NCBI RefSeq assembly: GCF_002214505.1
Contig: NZ_CP015103.1
Location: forward strand, 1,860,001 to 1,924,000
DNA: 64,000 bases
Origin: Thermococcus siculi
GTDB taxonomy: Archaea > Methanobacteriota_B > Thermococci > Thermococcales > Thermococcaceae
Reading direction: 5' to 3'
Position numbers and translations under genes: made by a program. Of this stretch, positions 25,621-35,875 are shown in pieces (position 1 is the first letter of the stretch; each line of letters starts with the position of its first letter). Under the pieces are notes generated by a model. It saw nothing but the letters and a program-made list of their open reading frames with translations, did not search any database and was not told where the DNA came from.

Positions 25621-25795
25621 TCGAGAACAACATTCTATGGTTTTCAACATTTTGTAATTTTTCCATTTTGTATGGGGCCTTTTTGAATTATCGCAAGTAT
25701 TCCAACAACACACAGTAACGTTTATAAAGTTGTGGTACGAACTTGCATTGGCCGTAAGAGAAGATGTGATATACGTTAGTAATTGGTGTGAAGTG

Positions 25796-26227
25796 ATGTC
25801 TATGTTGTTAAGGACTCGACCCGGATACGATGGGTCGCGGGTGGTTGATTACAGACGCCTGGAGGACATTCTCAGGAAGAACCGTCACCGTAAAAAGATC
25901 GTGATAACAAGGCGAGCTCCTTCTGAACTCAACGGTCACAACGTCAATCACATCTGGGTCACGAAGGTACCGCATCCCAACGCGGTGCCCCCCACCAGAC
26001 TGCACGTCATTGAACAGATGGTGTGGGAGCAGATTCAAAGGGAGAACACGGATGTTATTCTCGACGCTATTGAGTACCTCATGATAGAGAACGGTGTTGA
26101 GCCAACGCTCAGATTCGTCGGGAAACTCAGGGATATGACGGTTATGAGCGATCTGGACTTCTACGTTACGGTTAGCGACGGCCTCGATAGGAGGATCATC
26201 AACATCCTCCGCAGGATCGTCGAATGA
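25796..26227 (+). CDS. DUF835 family protein
   Basis: About 143 residues, matching the archaeal DUF835 domain: a strand VIDYRRL-like region, KIVITRRAPSELN, VNHIWVTKVPHPNAVPPTRLHVIEQMVWEQI, and the diagnostic TDVILDAIEYLMIENGVEPTLRFVGKLRDMTVMSDLDFYVTVSD. Members often sit in signalling contexts; function unknown. A TATA box at 25721-25728 rules out a TTG at 25730; the ATG at 25796 behind GGTGTGAAG or at 25802 is right. The 175-bp AT-rich gap before it separates it from the mutase cluster. Confidence 0.75.
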   Translation: MSMLLRTRPGYDGSRVVDYRRLEDILRKNRHRKKIVITRRAPSELNGHNVNHIWVTKVPHPNAVPPTRLHVIEQMVWEQIQRENTDVILDAIEYLMIENGVEPTLRFVGKLRDMTVMSDLDFYVTVSDGLDRRIINILRRIVE

Positions 26228-26282
26228 TTCACAGGTAAAGTTATATAACCTTCTTCGTCATTTTCCAGTTTAGGTGTGGGAC

Positions 26283-29200
26283 ATGCCGTACATTGAGAAG
26301 ATTGAAATGAAGGGCTTCAAATCTTACGGTAACAGAAAAGTTGTTGTCCCGCTTTCTAAGGGGTTCACTGCTATCGTCGGTGCCAACGGTTCAGGGAAAA
26401 GTAACATCGGTGACGCGGTTCTCTTCGTTCTCGGAGGTCTCTCGGCGAAGGCTATGCGTGCGACCAGGATAAGCGACCTCATATTCGCGGGCACAAAGAC
26501 GGAGCCGGCTGCGAAGTACGCCGAGGTCGCCATGTACTTCAACAACGAAGACAGGGGATTTCCGGTAGACGAGGATGAAGTCGTCATCAAGAGGCGCGTT
26601 TACCCAGACGGCAGAAGCACCTACTGGCTCAACGGAAAGAGAACCAGCAGGAGCGACATCCTCGACGTCCTGAGCGCGGCAATGATATCCCCCGAGGGCT
26701 ACAACCTCGTCCTCCAAGGAGACATCACGAAGTTCATCAAGATGAGTCCCACCGAGAGGAGGCTCCTCATCGACGAGATTTCAGGCATTGCCGAGTACGA
26801 CGCCAAGAAGGAGAAGGCCCTGAAGGAGCTAAAGCAGGCGGAGGAGAACCTCGCCAGGGTTGACCTTCTAATACGCGAGGTCAAGGCCCAGCTGGACAAG
26901 CTGGAAAAGGAGCGCAACGATGCTTTGAGATACCTCGACCTCAAGGACCGCGTCGAGAAGGCCAAGGTCACCCTCCTCCTGGGCGAGATAAGGAAGCTCC
27001 AGAGCCTCATAGAGGAGAGCAACCTCCGTGACAAAGAGATAGAGGCCGAGATAGCGGCGATGGAAGCGAGGCTCAAGGACATCGCCAAGGAGATAGTCTC
27101 CAGGGAGAAGGAGCTGAACGCCATAGAGAAGGAGCTGGAGGAGAAGAGCGAGGACGGCATCCTTGAAGTCACGAGGAAGATAAGCGAGGTTCAGTCCAGG
27201 ATAGAGATGGCCAAGAAGAACATCGAGCTTGCCCACAAGGAGATAGAGGACAGTCAGAGGAGGCTCGCCAAGGCCAAGGAGGAGCTGAAGAAGGTATCCG
27301 AGGAGATAGAGAAGAGCAAAAACGCGATAAACCGCTGGAGCAAGAGGCGCGAGAAGCTCAAGGCCGAGATCAAGGAGAAGGAGGTCGTCAAGAACGAGCT
27401 GGTGATCAAGCTCGGCGAGATAGACAGGGACTTTGCAGTAGCCAAGGAGGAGTTCGACAAGGTGGTCAACGAGCTTGAGGAGGCAAAGAAGAACCTCTAC
27501 ATGAAGGAGAGTGACATCAAGAAGTTCGAGGAGGAGATAGAGCGCGCGAAGGCAAAGATAGCCCAGAACAACGCAAAGAGGGTTGCCATGAAGTCCAAGA
27601 TAGAAGAGGCCAAGAAGTCCCTTGAATCGAAGCGCTCGGAACTGGGTGAGATAGAGGGCAAGATGTCCAGGGCCGAGGCCCGCCTCAAGAAGGCAGAGAA
27701 GGAGCTGGAGGAGAAGACGAAGGCCCTCAGGAAGGTTGAGGGCGAGCTGGCCAGGGCAAGGGAGGAGCTGATAAAGGCCGAGGCCCAGCGCGAGGTTCGC
27801 GGAAACCGCGCCGTGGAGTTCCTCAAGAAGCAGAACATACCCGGTCTCTACGGCACCCTCGGCGAGCTGATAACCGTCGCCGACGAGAAGTACGCTCTGG
27901 CCGTTGAGGTTGCCCTCGGCGGCAACTATGACAACGTTGTTGTTGAAGACGACCGCGTCGCGGAGAGGGCGATAAAGCTCCTAAAGGAGAAGAAGCTCGG
28001 AAGGCTGACCTTCCTGCCGCTCAACAAGATAAAGCCGCGCTCCATGAGGGAAAAGCCGTCCCTCGGAATCCCTGCCCTTGACGTAGTCCAGTACGACCCC
28101 CGCTTTAAGAACGCCGTTGCCTACGCCCTCGGGGACACCCTCATAGTCGAGGACATGGACGAGGCAAGGACGGTTGGAATCGGGAAGGTCAGGATGGTCA
28201 CCCTCGGCGGCGAACTCCTCGAGCGGAGCGGTGCCATAACCGGCGGTCACTACCGCCCGCGCGGGAAGCTCGGCATAAACGTCGACGAGATAAGAAAGAA
28301 GGTTGAAAGGCTAGAACGCGAGAAGGAAGGCCTTGAATCGGCCGTCAACGCGCTCAAGCTCGAAATCAAAGGTCTGGAGAACGAGCTCTTCAACCTGCGC
28401 ATGAAGAAGAGCGAGCTGAGTAAGGATCTTCAGGTCGTTCAGAAAGAGATGGAGAGGCTCCTGGCGGAGGATAGAAATCTCTCGGAGGAGATCGAGGAGA
28501 ACGAGAAGCTCATAGAGGCACTCGAGAAGAGAATCCACGAGACGAAGGGCGAGATGGCGAAACTCCGCGGTAGGATCGAGAGGCTGGAGAAGAAGCGCGA
28601 GAAGCTCAAGAAGGCCTTGGAGAACCCCGAGGCCAGGGAGATCAACCAGCGCATAAGGGAGGTCGAGCACGAGATAAGCAAACTCAGGGAGGAACTTGGA
28701 AAGGTGGAGAGCAAGCTCGAAGGACTTGAGGTCAGAATAAACGAGGAACTCCTTCCGAGGAAGGCCGACCTTGAGGAGGAGATAGAGAGCCTCATCAACA
28801 GGATAAACGCCCTCAGGGCCAACATCGAGGAGAACGAGAGGTCAATAAAGGAGTTTGAGGCGGAACTTGAGGAACTCAGAAAGGCCGAGGAGAACGTCAA
28901 GGACGAACTCAAGGAGCTGCGCGAGAGGCGCGAGAGGATAAAGAACGAGATAATAGACCTCCGCTCGGAGAAGGACGAACTCAGCTCGAAACTTCAGGAG
29001 CTTCGTATAGAGGCCAACACCCTCAAGATAAAGCTCGCCCAGTACGAGGCGACGCTGAAGGAGAGGCAGGACGAACTGAAGCACTACGATTCCAAGCTCA
29101 TCAAGAGCATCAAGGAGGTCCCGCTCGAACTCGATGCCCTCAGAGAGCAGATAGAGAAGATGGAGGAGGAGATACGCTCCCTCGAACCTGTGAACATGAA

Positions 29201-29849
29201 GGCCATAGAGGACTTCGAGGTGGTCGAGAGGCGTTACCTCGAGCTCAAGAGCAAGCGCGAACAGGTTGTCGCCGAGAAGGAGAGCATTGAAGAGTTCATC
29301 GAGGAGATAGAGGGTCAAAAGAGGAACGTCTTCATGCAGACCCTCAACGAGATAGCCAAGAACTTCTCAGAGCTATTCGCCAAGCTCTCCCCAGGAGGAA
29401 GCGCCAGGCTCATCCTCGAGAACCCGGAGGACCCATTCGCGGGCGGCCTTGAGATAGAGGCGAAGCCGGCAGGAAAGGACGTTAAGAGGATAGAGGCCAT
29501 GAGCGGTGGTGAGAAAGCACTAACTGCTCTTGCCTTCGTCTTCGCGATACAGCGCTACAAACCGGCGCCGTTCTACCTCTTCGACGAGATCGACGCCCAC
29601 CTCGACGACGCCAACGTCAAGCGCGTTGCAGACCTCATCAAGGAGGCCTCCAAGGACAGCCAGTTCATCGTCGTTACCCTGAGGGACGTCATGATGGCAA
29701 ACGCGGACAAGATAATAGGCGTCAGTATGAGGAACGGCGTGAGCAGGGTCGTCGCCCTCAGCCTCGAGAAGGCAATGAAGATCCTTGAGGAGGCCAGGAA
29801 GAGGAGCGAGGCCGAGCACGCCGAGATGTTCGGGCATTTGAGCGGGTGA
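26283..29849 (+). CDS. smc: Chromosome segregation ATPase SMC
   Basis: A 1188-residue SMC protein. The N-terminal head carries Walker A GANGSGKSN (about residue 32-40) and the Q-loop YNLVLQGD. Two long coiled coils rich in Glu/Lys flank a hinge (about 500-660: IPGLYGTLGELITVADEKYALAVEVALGG to GAITGGHY). The C-terminal head has the ABC signature AMSGGEKALTALAF, Walker B YLFDEIDAHLDD and a D-loop. SMC compacts chromosomes with kleisin ScpA, whose gene follows directly. TATA near 26241; GGTGTGGGAC precedes the ATG at 26283. Confidence 0.97.
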   Translation: MPYIEKIEMKGFKSYGNRKVVVPLSKGFTAIVGANGSGKSNIGDAVLFVLGGLSAKAMRATRISDLIFAGTKTEPAAKYAEVAMYFNNEDRGFPVDEDEVVIKRRVYPDGRSTYWLNGKRTSRSDILDVLSAAMISPEGYNLVLQGDITKFIKMSPTERRLLIDEISGIAEYDAKKEKALKELKQAEENLARVDLLIREVKAQLDKLEKERNDALRYLDLKDRVEKAKVTLLLGEIRKLQSLIEESNLRDKEIEAEIAAMEARLKDIAKEIVSREKELNAIEKELEEKSEDGILEVTRKISEVQSRIEMAKKNIELAHKEIEDSQRRLAKAKEELKKVSEEIEKSKNAINRWSKRREKLKAEIKEKEVVKNELVIKLGEIDRDFAVAKEEFDKVVNELEEAKKNLYMKESDIKKFEEEIERAKAKIAQNNAKRVAMKSKIEEAKKSLESKRSELGEIEGKMSRAEARLKKAEKELEEKTKALRKVEGELARAREELIKAEAQREVRGNRAVEFLKKQNIPGLYGTLGELITVADEKYALAVEVALGGNYDNVVVEDDRVAERAIKLLKEKKLGRLTFLPLNKIKPRSMREKPSLGIPALDVVQYDPRFKNAVAYALGDTLIVEDMDEARTVGIGKVRMVTLGGELLERSGAITGGHYRPRGKLGINVDEIRKKVERLEREKEGLESAVNALKLEIKGLENELFNLRMKKSELSKDLQVVQKEMERLLAEDRNLSEEIEENEKLIEALEKRIHETKGEMAKLRGRIERLEKKREKLKKALENPEAREINQRIREVEHEISKLREELGKVESKLEGLEVRINEELLPRKADLEEEIESLINRINALRANIEENERSIKEFEAELEELRKAEENVKDELKELRERRERIKNEIIDLRSEKDELSSKLQELRIEANTLKIKLAQYEATLKERQDELKHYDSKLIKSIKEVPLELDALREQIEKMEEEIRSLEPVNMKAIEDFEVVERRYLELKSKREQVVAEKESIEEFIEEIEGQKRNVFMQTLNEIAKNFSELFAKLSPGGSARLILENPEDPFAGGLEIEAKPAGKDVKRIEAMSGGEKALTALAFVFAIQRYKPAPFYLFDEIDAHLDDANVKRVADLIKEASKDSQFIVVTLRDVMMANADKIIGVSMRNGVSRVVALSLEKAMKILEEARKRSEAEHAEMFGHLSG

Positions 29850-29854
29850 GAACG

Positions 29855-30517
29855 ATGGAATCGCGCCGTGAGGAGGAGATAACCCCCGTTGACATACTGC
29901 TTCAGCTCGTCACCATGGGCAAGGTCGACCCCTGGAACATCGACATAGTCGACCTCACGGAGAAGTACATCGAGCGTTTAAGGGAAATGAAGGAGCTTGA
30001 CCTTCGCGTCTCGGCGAGGGCAATTTTAGCGGCATCGATCCTCGTCAGGATGAAGAGCGAGGCACTGCTCCACGCCGACGACGAGGAAGAGGAGGAAAAA
30101 CATGAGGAAAGGCTCCACGTTGACGTCGAGCCATTAGCTCCTCCGCTCCGCAGGGTGGAGCGCTACTACACCTTCGACGACCTCCTGGATGCCCTCATGG
30201 ACGCCCTTGAAGAGGCGGAGAAGAGGAAGCCGAGGAAGAAAAAGAAGGTCGAGATAGAGGAGGAAGTCTTCGTCGTCGACGACTTCAGGGTGGACATAGA
30301 GAAGCACGTCTACAGGCTCCACGAGATAGTGGTTGAGATGTACAGGGAGAGCAAGCAGCCCATAAAGTTCTGGGACTTAATATTTGACCCCAGTCCCAAG
30401 ATAGTCGCCAGGACCTTCCTCTACCTCCTGTTCCTCTCCAACATGGGGAAGGTCGACCTTATCCAGGAGGAGCCCTTCGGGGAGATACTCGTCGTCCCCG
30501 TCGAGGAGAACGCTTAG
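29855..30517 (+). CDS. scpA: Segregation and condensation protein ScpA (kleisin)
   Basis: A 220-residue kleisin that bridges the SMC heads. The N-terminal part ([35 protein letters not shown]) is the conserved SMC-neck-binding domain; an acidic linker ([13 protein letters not shown]) leads to a C-terminal winged helix ([39 protein letters not shown]). It follows smc by 5 bp; a GTG at 29846 overlapping the smc stop is an alternative, but GGGTGAG fits the ATG. Its TAG stop is interlocked with the TAA of the convergent gene in the 4 bases TTAG. Confidence 0.95.
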   Translation: MESRREEEITPVDILLQLVTMGKVDPWNIDIVDLTEKYIERLREMKELDLRVSARAILAASILVRMKSEALLHADDEEEEEKHEERLHVDVEPLAPPLRRVERYYTFDDLLDALMDALEEAEKRKPRKKKKVEIEEEVFVVDDFRVDIEKHVYRLHEIVVEMYRESKQPIKFWDLIFDPSPKIVARTFLYLLFLSNMGKVDLIQEEPFGEILVVPVEENA

Positions 30518-30942
30518 TTCACGTTCCTTTCGCTTTTCTTCGCAGGTCTGAGAGTTATAACCAGGAGGGGCGGCTCGCTCCCGACGTAGAGGCTCCTCTT
30601 TTCCCTATTGATGTAGAAGCAGTAGGTTCCGTCCGGGATGCGCTCCAGGAACTTTCTGGGGACGGTTTCTTTGGCAATCCTTTCGTCGAAGAAGACACAC
30701 TCGTAGGTTCCTTTGATGCTTCCAACCCTTTCCATTATCTCGTTTAAGGAAAGCCTCTCGCAGTCGAGCCTGGCGCACACGAGGCTCTTCGTCCCATCGG
30801 TGAAGATTACCACCCTCTCGTTCACCTCGATCTTCCTGGAGCGGTCGAGGAAGTCCCAGAGTTCGGTGTAAACCCTCTCCAGCTTCCTCCTCTTTGCCAG
30901 CCTTTTGACGAGCCTCTCCCTGGCGTGCCTTGTCAGGAGCAT
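30514..30942 (-). CDS. Hypothetical protein, 142 aa
   Basis: A soluble protein of unknown function with a basic N-terminal helix ([34 protein letters not shown]), then mixed strands ([35 protein letters not shown]). The start HARERL resembles the first helix of DUF4258/BrnT-like proteins but the rest does not clearly match. It is divergent from hef with only 50 bp between the start codons, and its stop interlocks with that of scpA. Confidence 0.6.
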   Translation of the reverse strand: MLLTRHARERLVKRLAKRRKLERVYTELWDFLDRSRKIEVNERVVIFTDGTKSLVCARLDCERLSLNEIMERVGSIKGTYECVFFDERIAKETVPRKFLERIPDGTYCFYINREKRSLYVGSEPPLLVITLRPAKKSERNVN

Positions 30943-30961
30943 GGCCCCAACTCGGTCCGAG

Positions 30962-30970
30962 AATTTATAA
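30962..30970 (+). promoter_or_regulatory. TATA box of hef, implying a leaderless mRNA
   Basis: AATTTATAA lies 24-31 bp ahead of the hef ATG at 30993. Initiation at the usual distance falls on or just before the ATG, and no ribosome site is present. Confidence 0.55.
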
Positions 30971-30992
30971 ACTTCGCCACGGAAATAGGGGC

Positions 30993-33374
30993 ATGTATCT
31001 CCGCAGGGACCTAATCGAGCCGCGCGTTTATCAGGAGGTCATATACGCAAAGTGCAAGGAAAGCAACTGCCTCGTCGTCCTCCCGACGGGACTCGGAAAG
31101 ACGCTCATAGCCATGCTCATAGCGGACTACAGGCTCTCCAAATACGGCGGCAAGGTTCTCATGCTCGCCCCTACCAAGCCCCTCGCAGTTCAGCACGCCG
31201 AGAGCTTCAAAAGGTTATTCAACCTCCCCTCAGAGAAGATAAACGTCCTCACGGGCGAGCTTTCGCCGGAGAAGAGACGAAAGGTGTGGGAGGAGAGCAC
31301 CGTTATCACCGCCACGCCTCAGACGGTGGAGAACGACGTCCTAACGGGGAGAATATCCCTGGAGGATGTCTCACTTCTCGTTATCGACGAGGCTCATCGA
31401 GCCGTTGGGAGCTATTCCTATGTCTTCATAGCTAAGGAGTACCTCAAAACCGCGAGGAACCCGCTGGTTCTCGGATTGACCGCCTCCCCGGGAAGCGACG
31501 AGGAGAAGATCCGCGAGATAGTAAAGAACCTGGGGATAGAGCACATCGAGGTCAGAACGGAAAGCTCACCGGACGTCAAGCCCTACGTCCAGCGCATCAG
31601 TTTCGAGTGGGTTAAAGTAGAACTCCCGGGTATCTACAAAGAGGTCCGGTCCCTCCTCCGGGAGATGCTGAAGGAGAGCCTCAAGCCCCTCGCCCAGTTC
31701 AAGCTGGTGAGCACCTACTCGCCGGACATCTCAAAGAGGGAGGTCCTCCAGGCAGGTTCGAAAATAAACCAGGAAGTGGCGAGGGGCAACTACGAGATAG
31801 GAAGGCTCAGAATGTACCAGGCAAAGGCCGTTAAGCTCCAGCACGCCATCGAGCTTCTCGAAACGCAGGGATTGACCGCGCTGAGGGCATACCTGAAGAA
31901 GCTCCGCGAGGACAAGAGGACAAAATCCAGCAGGCAGCTCATGGAAGACCCGCGCATGAGGAAGGTCATCTACCTCCTCGTTCAGGCCAAGGAGAGCGGA
32001 GTAGATCATCCCAAGATGGAGAAGCTGAAGGAGCTGGTTAGGAAACAGCTCGAGAGAAAGCCCGAGTCAAAGATAATAGTCTTCACGAACTACCGCGACA
32101 CGGGGAAGAAGATAGTCGAGGAGCTGACATCGATGGGCATCTCGGCCGAGAGGTTCATAGGACAGGCCAGCAGGGGAAAGGACAGGGGAATGAGCCAGAG
32201 GGAGCAGAAGGAAACCCTGGAGCGCTTCTCTAAAGGAGAATTCAACGTTCTCGTGGCCACGAGCGTCGGTGAAGAGGGCCTCGACGTTCCCGAGGTTGAC
32301 CTGGTGGTGTTCTACGAGCCGGTGCCCTCAGCCATAAGGAGCATACAGCGCCGCGGCAGAACAGGGAGGCACAGGCCGGGAAAAGTCATCATACTGATGG
32401 CGAAGGGCACGCGCGACGAGGCCTACTACTGGAGCTCAAAGCGGAAGGAGAAGGGCATGTTCGACGCGATAAGAAAAATCGCGAGGGAGCTTGAAAGGGA
32501 GAAACCGAGGAGGGCTGAAATAAGGGAGAAAGTTCCGGAGCGTGCCGGGATGAGCAGGGGAAAGGTAACCTCCCTGGATCAGTTTTTGAAACCCAAAAAG
32601 GGTAAAGGAGAAGGGCCTGAGAGGGCCGAGAAAGGCGCGGAGGCAGAATCCGCTAAAAAGAGTGAAGAGACCAAGAAGGAATCCATCGAAAACCTCCCGA
32701 TAAAGCCTATCTTCGTGAGGAAGCCAAAGGGAATAGTCGTCTACGTCGACAACCGCGAGCTGAGGAGCGGGGTTCCCAAGCACCTGAAGGAGCTGGGAGC
32801 GGAGGTTGAGGTAAGAACCCTCGACGTTGCCGACTACGTGGTGAGCGAGGACGTTGGGATAGAGCGCAAGAGCGCCAACGATTTCATCCAGTCGATAATC
32901 GATGGGAGGCTCTTCGATCAGGTGGAGAGGCTGAAGAGGGCCTACGAGAAGCCCGTCATAATCATCGAGAGCGAGCTATACGGCATAAGGAACGTCCACC
33001 CCAACGCAATCAGGGGCGCGATAGCAGCGGTAACCCTCGACTGGGGCGTGCCGATACTCTTCTCCTCCGGCAAGGAAGAGACCGCCCAGTTCATCTACCT
33101 CCTGGCAAAGAGGGAGCAGGAGGAGAGGAAGAAGGAAGTCCGCTTAAGGAGCGAGAAGAAGGCACTAACACTTGCCGAGAGGCAGAGGCTCATAGTCGAG
33201 GGCCTTCCAAACGTCTCGGCGACCCTCGCCAAGAGGCTTTTGAAGCACTTCGGCAACGTCGAGAGGGTCTTCACCGCCACCGAAGAGGAGCTAAAAGAGG
33301 TCGAAGGCATAGGCCCGAAGAAGGCGAGGGAGATAAGGAAGGTCATCACGGCACCCTACGTCGAGGGGGAGTGA
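30993..33374 (+). CDS. hef: Hef: FANCM-like helicase fused to XPF-type nuclease
   Basis: A 793-residue enzyme of archaeal fork repair. The SF2 helicase half has Walker A PTGLGKT, DEAH ([10 protein letters not shown]), the TASPGS motif and [12 protein letters not shown]. After a charged linker (about 545-590) comes the XPF nuclease domain with VDNRELRSG and the catalytic IERKSANDF, then a tandem helix-hairpin-helix ([29 protein letters not shown]) for DNA binding. It unwinds and cleaves branched and stalled fork DNA, with PCNA in other archaea. An open frame reaches 30930, but the TATA position fixes the ATG at 30993. Confidence 0.96.
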   Translation: MYLRRDLIEPRVYQEVIYAKCKESNCLVVLPTGLGKTLIAMLIADYRLSKYGGKVLMLAPTKPLAVQHAESFKRLFNLPSEKINVLTGELSPEKRRKVWEESTVITATPQTVENDVLTGRISLEDVSLLVIDEAHRAVGSYSYVFIAKEYLKTARNPLVLGLTASPGSDEEKIREIVKNLGIEHIEVRTESSPDVKPYVQRISFEWVKVELPGIYKEVRSLLREMLKESLKPLAQFKLVSTYSPDISKREVLQAGSKINQEVARGNYEIGRLRMYQAKAVKLQHAIELLETQGLTALRAYLKKLREDKRTKSSRQLMEDPRMRKVIYLLVQAKESGVDHPKMEKLKELVRKQLERKPESKIIVFTNYRDTGKKIVEELTSMGISAERFIGQASRGKDRGMSQREQKETLERFSKGEFNVLVATSVGEEGLDVPEVDLVVFYEPVPSAIRSIQRRGRTGRHRPGKVIILMAKGTRDEAYYWSSKRKEKGMFDAIRKIARELEREKPRRAEIREKVPERAGMSRGKVTSLDQFLKPKKGKGEGPERAEKGAEAESAKKSEETKKESIENLPIKPIFVRKPKGIVVYVDNRELRSGVPKHLKELGAEVEVRTLDVADYVVSEDVGIERKSANDFIQSIIDGRLFDQVERLKRAYEKPVIIIESELYGIRNVHPNAIRGAIAAVTLDWGVPILFSSGKEETAQFIYLLAKREQEERKKEVRLRSEKKALTLAERQRLIVEGLPNVSATLAKRLLKHFGNVERVFTATEEELKEVEGIGPKKAREIRKVITAPYVEGE

Positions 33375-34072
33375 ACCAGCTGGTAGGTGTATCCGTCCAC
33401 GGTGACCCTTAAGTTCAGTGAATCAGGTACACCGTCGGTTCTGAACGCCAGAACGGCGTAGTTATTCCTCCTTACACTGGAAAACTTCACGCGGAGCATA
33501 GTTCCATTAAGCAGCTTCCCGCTCCCCCCGTAGTACTCGAGCCGCCAGTCCTCCGGCAGGGTGAGCCTGAGTTCCTCAATCTCGTTCTCTCCCGAAAAGT
33601 CCTGGAGACTCACAAAGATGATGGCCCACCTCGAAGCTATTATACCCACCCCATCTATCCTCTGGCTCATGCTAGGAGCTGGACCCTCGAACTGGAAGTC
33701 CGGAGGTGCGGGTGTTTCATTGGTGAAAGTGGAGCGACCGTATATTAGCGTGTCGTTGGCGAAAATGTACGAGAACCCCACGAATCTCCTTTTCCCAGGG
33801 ACGTTGCGGTACATCTCCCTGAAGAGTTCCAGAGGATAGTTAGGACTTCGCTGCTCAAGGTAGGCACTCTCCGCAGCCTTAGCCGTTGCCGCTCCACCGA
33901 TAGTCGGGCTTGCCCTCATGAGGTACTTCATCAGAATTTCGTGATTGACGATTGGACAGGTGCGAATTTCCTCGGAAGTGCTGGAATTAGAGACAATTGC
34001 ATACGAGAGGAGGGCCCCAGTGGCCATGCCCAGGACGATGCCTACAATCAGTACCCGTAGGTTTTCTTTCAT
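33356..34072 (-). CDS. Membrane-anchored hypothetical protein
   Basis: A 238-residue protein with one N-terminal membrane helix (VLIVGIVLGMATGALLSYAIV) acting as signal anchor, then an extracellular, strand-rich domain with several N-glycosylation sequons (NGT, NET, NDT). No known domain is recognised. GGTGAATCC precedes the ATG at 34072 and a TATA (AATATTTAA) lies about 37 bp before it. Its end overlaps the end of hef by 19 bp. Confidence 0.6.
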   Translation of the reverse strand: MKENLRVLIVGIVLGMATGALLSYAIVSNSSTSEEIRTCPIVNHEILMKYLMRASPTIGGAATAKAAESAYLEQRSPNYPLELFREMYRNVPGKRRFVGFSYIFANDTLIYGRSTFTNETPAPPDFQFEGPAPSMSQRIDGVGIIASRWAIIFVSLQDFSGENEIEELRLTLPEDWRLEYYGGSGKLLNGTMLRVKFSSVRRNNYAVLAFRTDGVPDSLNLRVTVDGYTYQLVHSPST

Positions 34073-34195
34073 TGGATTCACCGAGAAATCTTACGCAGCT
34101 AGTGGTTAAATATTTATCGGGGCAAAAAGATCACGAATTGTGAATGAGTATCCGGAAAAGCATGCTGGTAGAACTTAACACCCAAGAGAAGATTC

Positions 34196-34283
34196 TGGTG
34201 CGGGGGCGGGGATTTGAACCCCGGAACCCCTACGGGACGGGACCCTCAATCCCGCGCCTTTGACCAGGCTTGGCAACCCCCGC
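34196..34283 (-). tRNA. tRNA-Leu (GAG)
   Basis: A class II tRNA of 85 nt plus an encoded CCA. Acceptor GCGGGGG pairs with CCCCCGC, the anticodon stem is CGGGA/UCCCG with loop UUGAGGG (anticodon GAG), there is a long variable arm, and the T arm has GGGGUUCAAAUCCCC-type pairing. CCA is encoded (34196-34198). TATA box ATTTATAAAG at about 34312-34321 on the minus strand. It is divergent from tRNA-Lys. Confidence 0.95.
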
Positions 34284-34394
34284 GTCGCCAAACTATAAGG
34301 CTCACGGAGGCTTTATAAATTTTTCTGTCCCCTCTCAGCCCGGAACTGACCGAAAGATTTATAAATCAACCTCCCGTCTATGGTTTCGGGTTGA

Positions 34395-34472
34395 GGGCCG
34401 GTAGCTCAGCATGGTTAGAGCGCGGGACTCTTAATCCCGTGGTCGGGGGTTCGAATCCCCCCCGGCCCGCCA
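34395..34472 (+). tRNA. tRNA-Lys (CUU)
   Basis: A 75-nt tRNA with encoded CCA (34470-34472). Acceptor GGGCCGG/CCGGCCC, D stem GCUC/GAGC, anticodon stem CGGGA/UCCCG around CUCUUAA (anticodon CUU), T arm GGGGG-UUCGAAU-CCCCC. TATA box GATTTATAAAT at about 34354-34364. No intron. Confidence 0.96.
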
Positions 34473-34543
34473 GACCGCGTTTCTTCTCGGCGCGTTCCGT
34501 TTGAGAAGGGATGCGTTTGAGCAACGTATAAGGAGCTAGAAAA

Positions 34544-35848
34544 ATGAGTTTTGAAAGCTTAGGCTTATCCGAGGCCACCCTAGTGGCGGTCAGGCGGAAG
34601 GGTTTTGAAAGACCAACGGACATCCAGAGGGAGGTCATTCCGCGTCTTCTATCGGGCGATGTGGATATAATCGGCCAGTCCCAGACTGGAACTGGAAAGA
34701 CAGCAGCTTTTGCGCTTCCGATAATAGAGGTAATAGACCCCAAGGAGAGGGGCGTCCAGGCGATAATCCTCACGCCCACCAGGGAGCTTGCCCTGCAGGT
34801 GGCGGACGAAATTAAAAGCCTCCGCGGGAAGAAGAGGATCTACGTTTACGCTGTCTACGGCGGCCAGCCGATAGGCCCCCAGATAAGGGCACTTGAGAGG
34901 GGAACGCATATAGTAGTGGGAACCCCTGGAAGGGTTCTCGACCACATAAGGCGTGGCACCATTGACCTCAGCGGAGTTAAGTTTTTCATCCTCGACGAGG
35001 CCGACAGGATGCTCGACATGGGCTTCATCGACGACATTGAAGCGATCTTTAGGGAGACGCCGAAGGAAAAGAGGGTTCTGATGTTCTCGGCAACCATGCC
35101 TCCGGAAATTAAGAGGCTCGCGAGGCGATACATGAAGAACCACGAGGTCATAAGCGTCAGCAGCGACGAGCTGGTGCCGGAGATGGTCGACCAGGAGTAC
35201 GTCGAGGTCGTCCCCGCCAGGAAGCTCACCGTTCTCAGGAAGATACTGGACAGCGGAGAGTTCTACGGCATAGTCTTTTGCGCCACCAAGAGGGAGACGA
35301 GAGAACTCAGCGAGAAGCTCAGGAGAAGCGGCTACCGGGCCGAGGCTCTAAACGGTGACATGAGCCAAGCGGCGAGGGAGAGGACCTTCTGGCGCTTCAA
35401 GACGAAGAAGACGAGGATTCTCGTTGCCACTGACGTTGCCGCAAGGGGTCTTGATGTTCAAGACATAAGCCACATCGTGAACTACTCGCTGCCCATGACG
35501 GCCGAGGACTACGTCCACAGGATAGGCAGGACCGGCAGGATGGGCAAGAGGGGGAAGGCAGTCACCTTCATAATGCCCGGCGAGTTCAGGAGGCTGCGCT
35601 ACATAGCCCAGGTTGCCGGCGTGGAAGTCAGAAAGTCAGAGCTGAGTGAGGAAATTCCGCGTGAGTACCGCGAGAGGTACGAGAGGAACCAGAGGGATTA
35701 CGGCTCAAGGAACTATTCCAGAAACTCCGGGCGCTCCAGGAATTACGGCAGGAGCAGAGGGAATGGAAACAACGGCAGGAACAGGAAAGGCGGAAGGAGA
35801 AACTACTCGGACGATTATTCAGGCGATTACAGGAACCATAGATACTGA
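34544..35848 (+). CDS. DEAD-box RNA helicase
   Basis: A 434-residue RNA helicase. The core has the Q motif (FERPTDIQ), Walker A SQTGTGKT, PTRELA, DEAD (ILDEADRMLDMGF), SAT, and HRIGRTGRMG. The tail from about residue 375 is rich in Arg, Gly, Ser, Tyr and Asn (RSRNYGRSRGNGNNGR), an RGG-like RNA-binding tail. Such helicases are cold-induced in Thermococcales and rearrange RNA structures. AAGGAG lies ahead of the ATG. It starts 71 bp after tRNA-Lys. Confidence 0.94.
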   Translation: MSFESLGLSEATLVAVRRKGFERPTDIQREVIPRLLSGDVDIIGQSQTGTGKTAAFALPIIEVIDPKERGVQAIILTPTRELALQVADEIKSLRGKKRIYVYAVYGGQPIGPQIRALERGTHIVVGTPGRVLDHIRRGTIDLSGVKFFILDEADRMLDMGFIDDIEAIFRETPKEKRVLMFSATMPPEIKRLARRYMKNHEVISVSSDELVPEMVDQEYVEVVPARKLTVLRKILDSGEFYGIVFCATKRETRELSEKLRRSGYRAEALNGDMSQAARERTFWRFKTKKTRILVATDVAARGLDVQDISHIVNYSLPMTAEDYVHRIGRTGRMGKRGKAVTFIMPGEFRRLRYIAQVAGVEVRKSELSEEIPREYRERYERNQRDYGSRNYSRNSGRSRNYGRSRGNGNNGRNRKGGRRNYSDDYSGDYRNHRY

Positions 35849-35875
35849 GCGGAGTATGGAGACAGTCCGGTGAGC

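Noticed and set aside
25730-25795. TTG start for the DUF835 gene
   Set aside because: A TATA box at 25721-25728 would put transcription start downstream of this codon.
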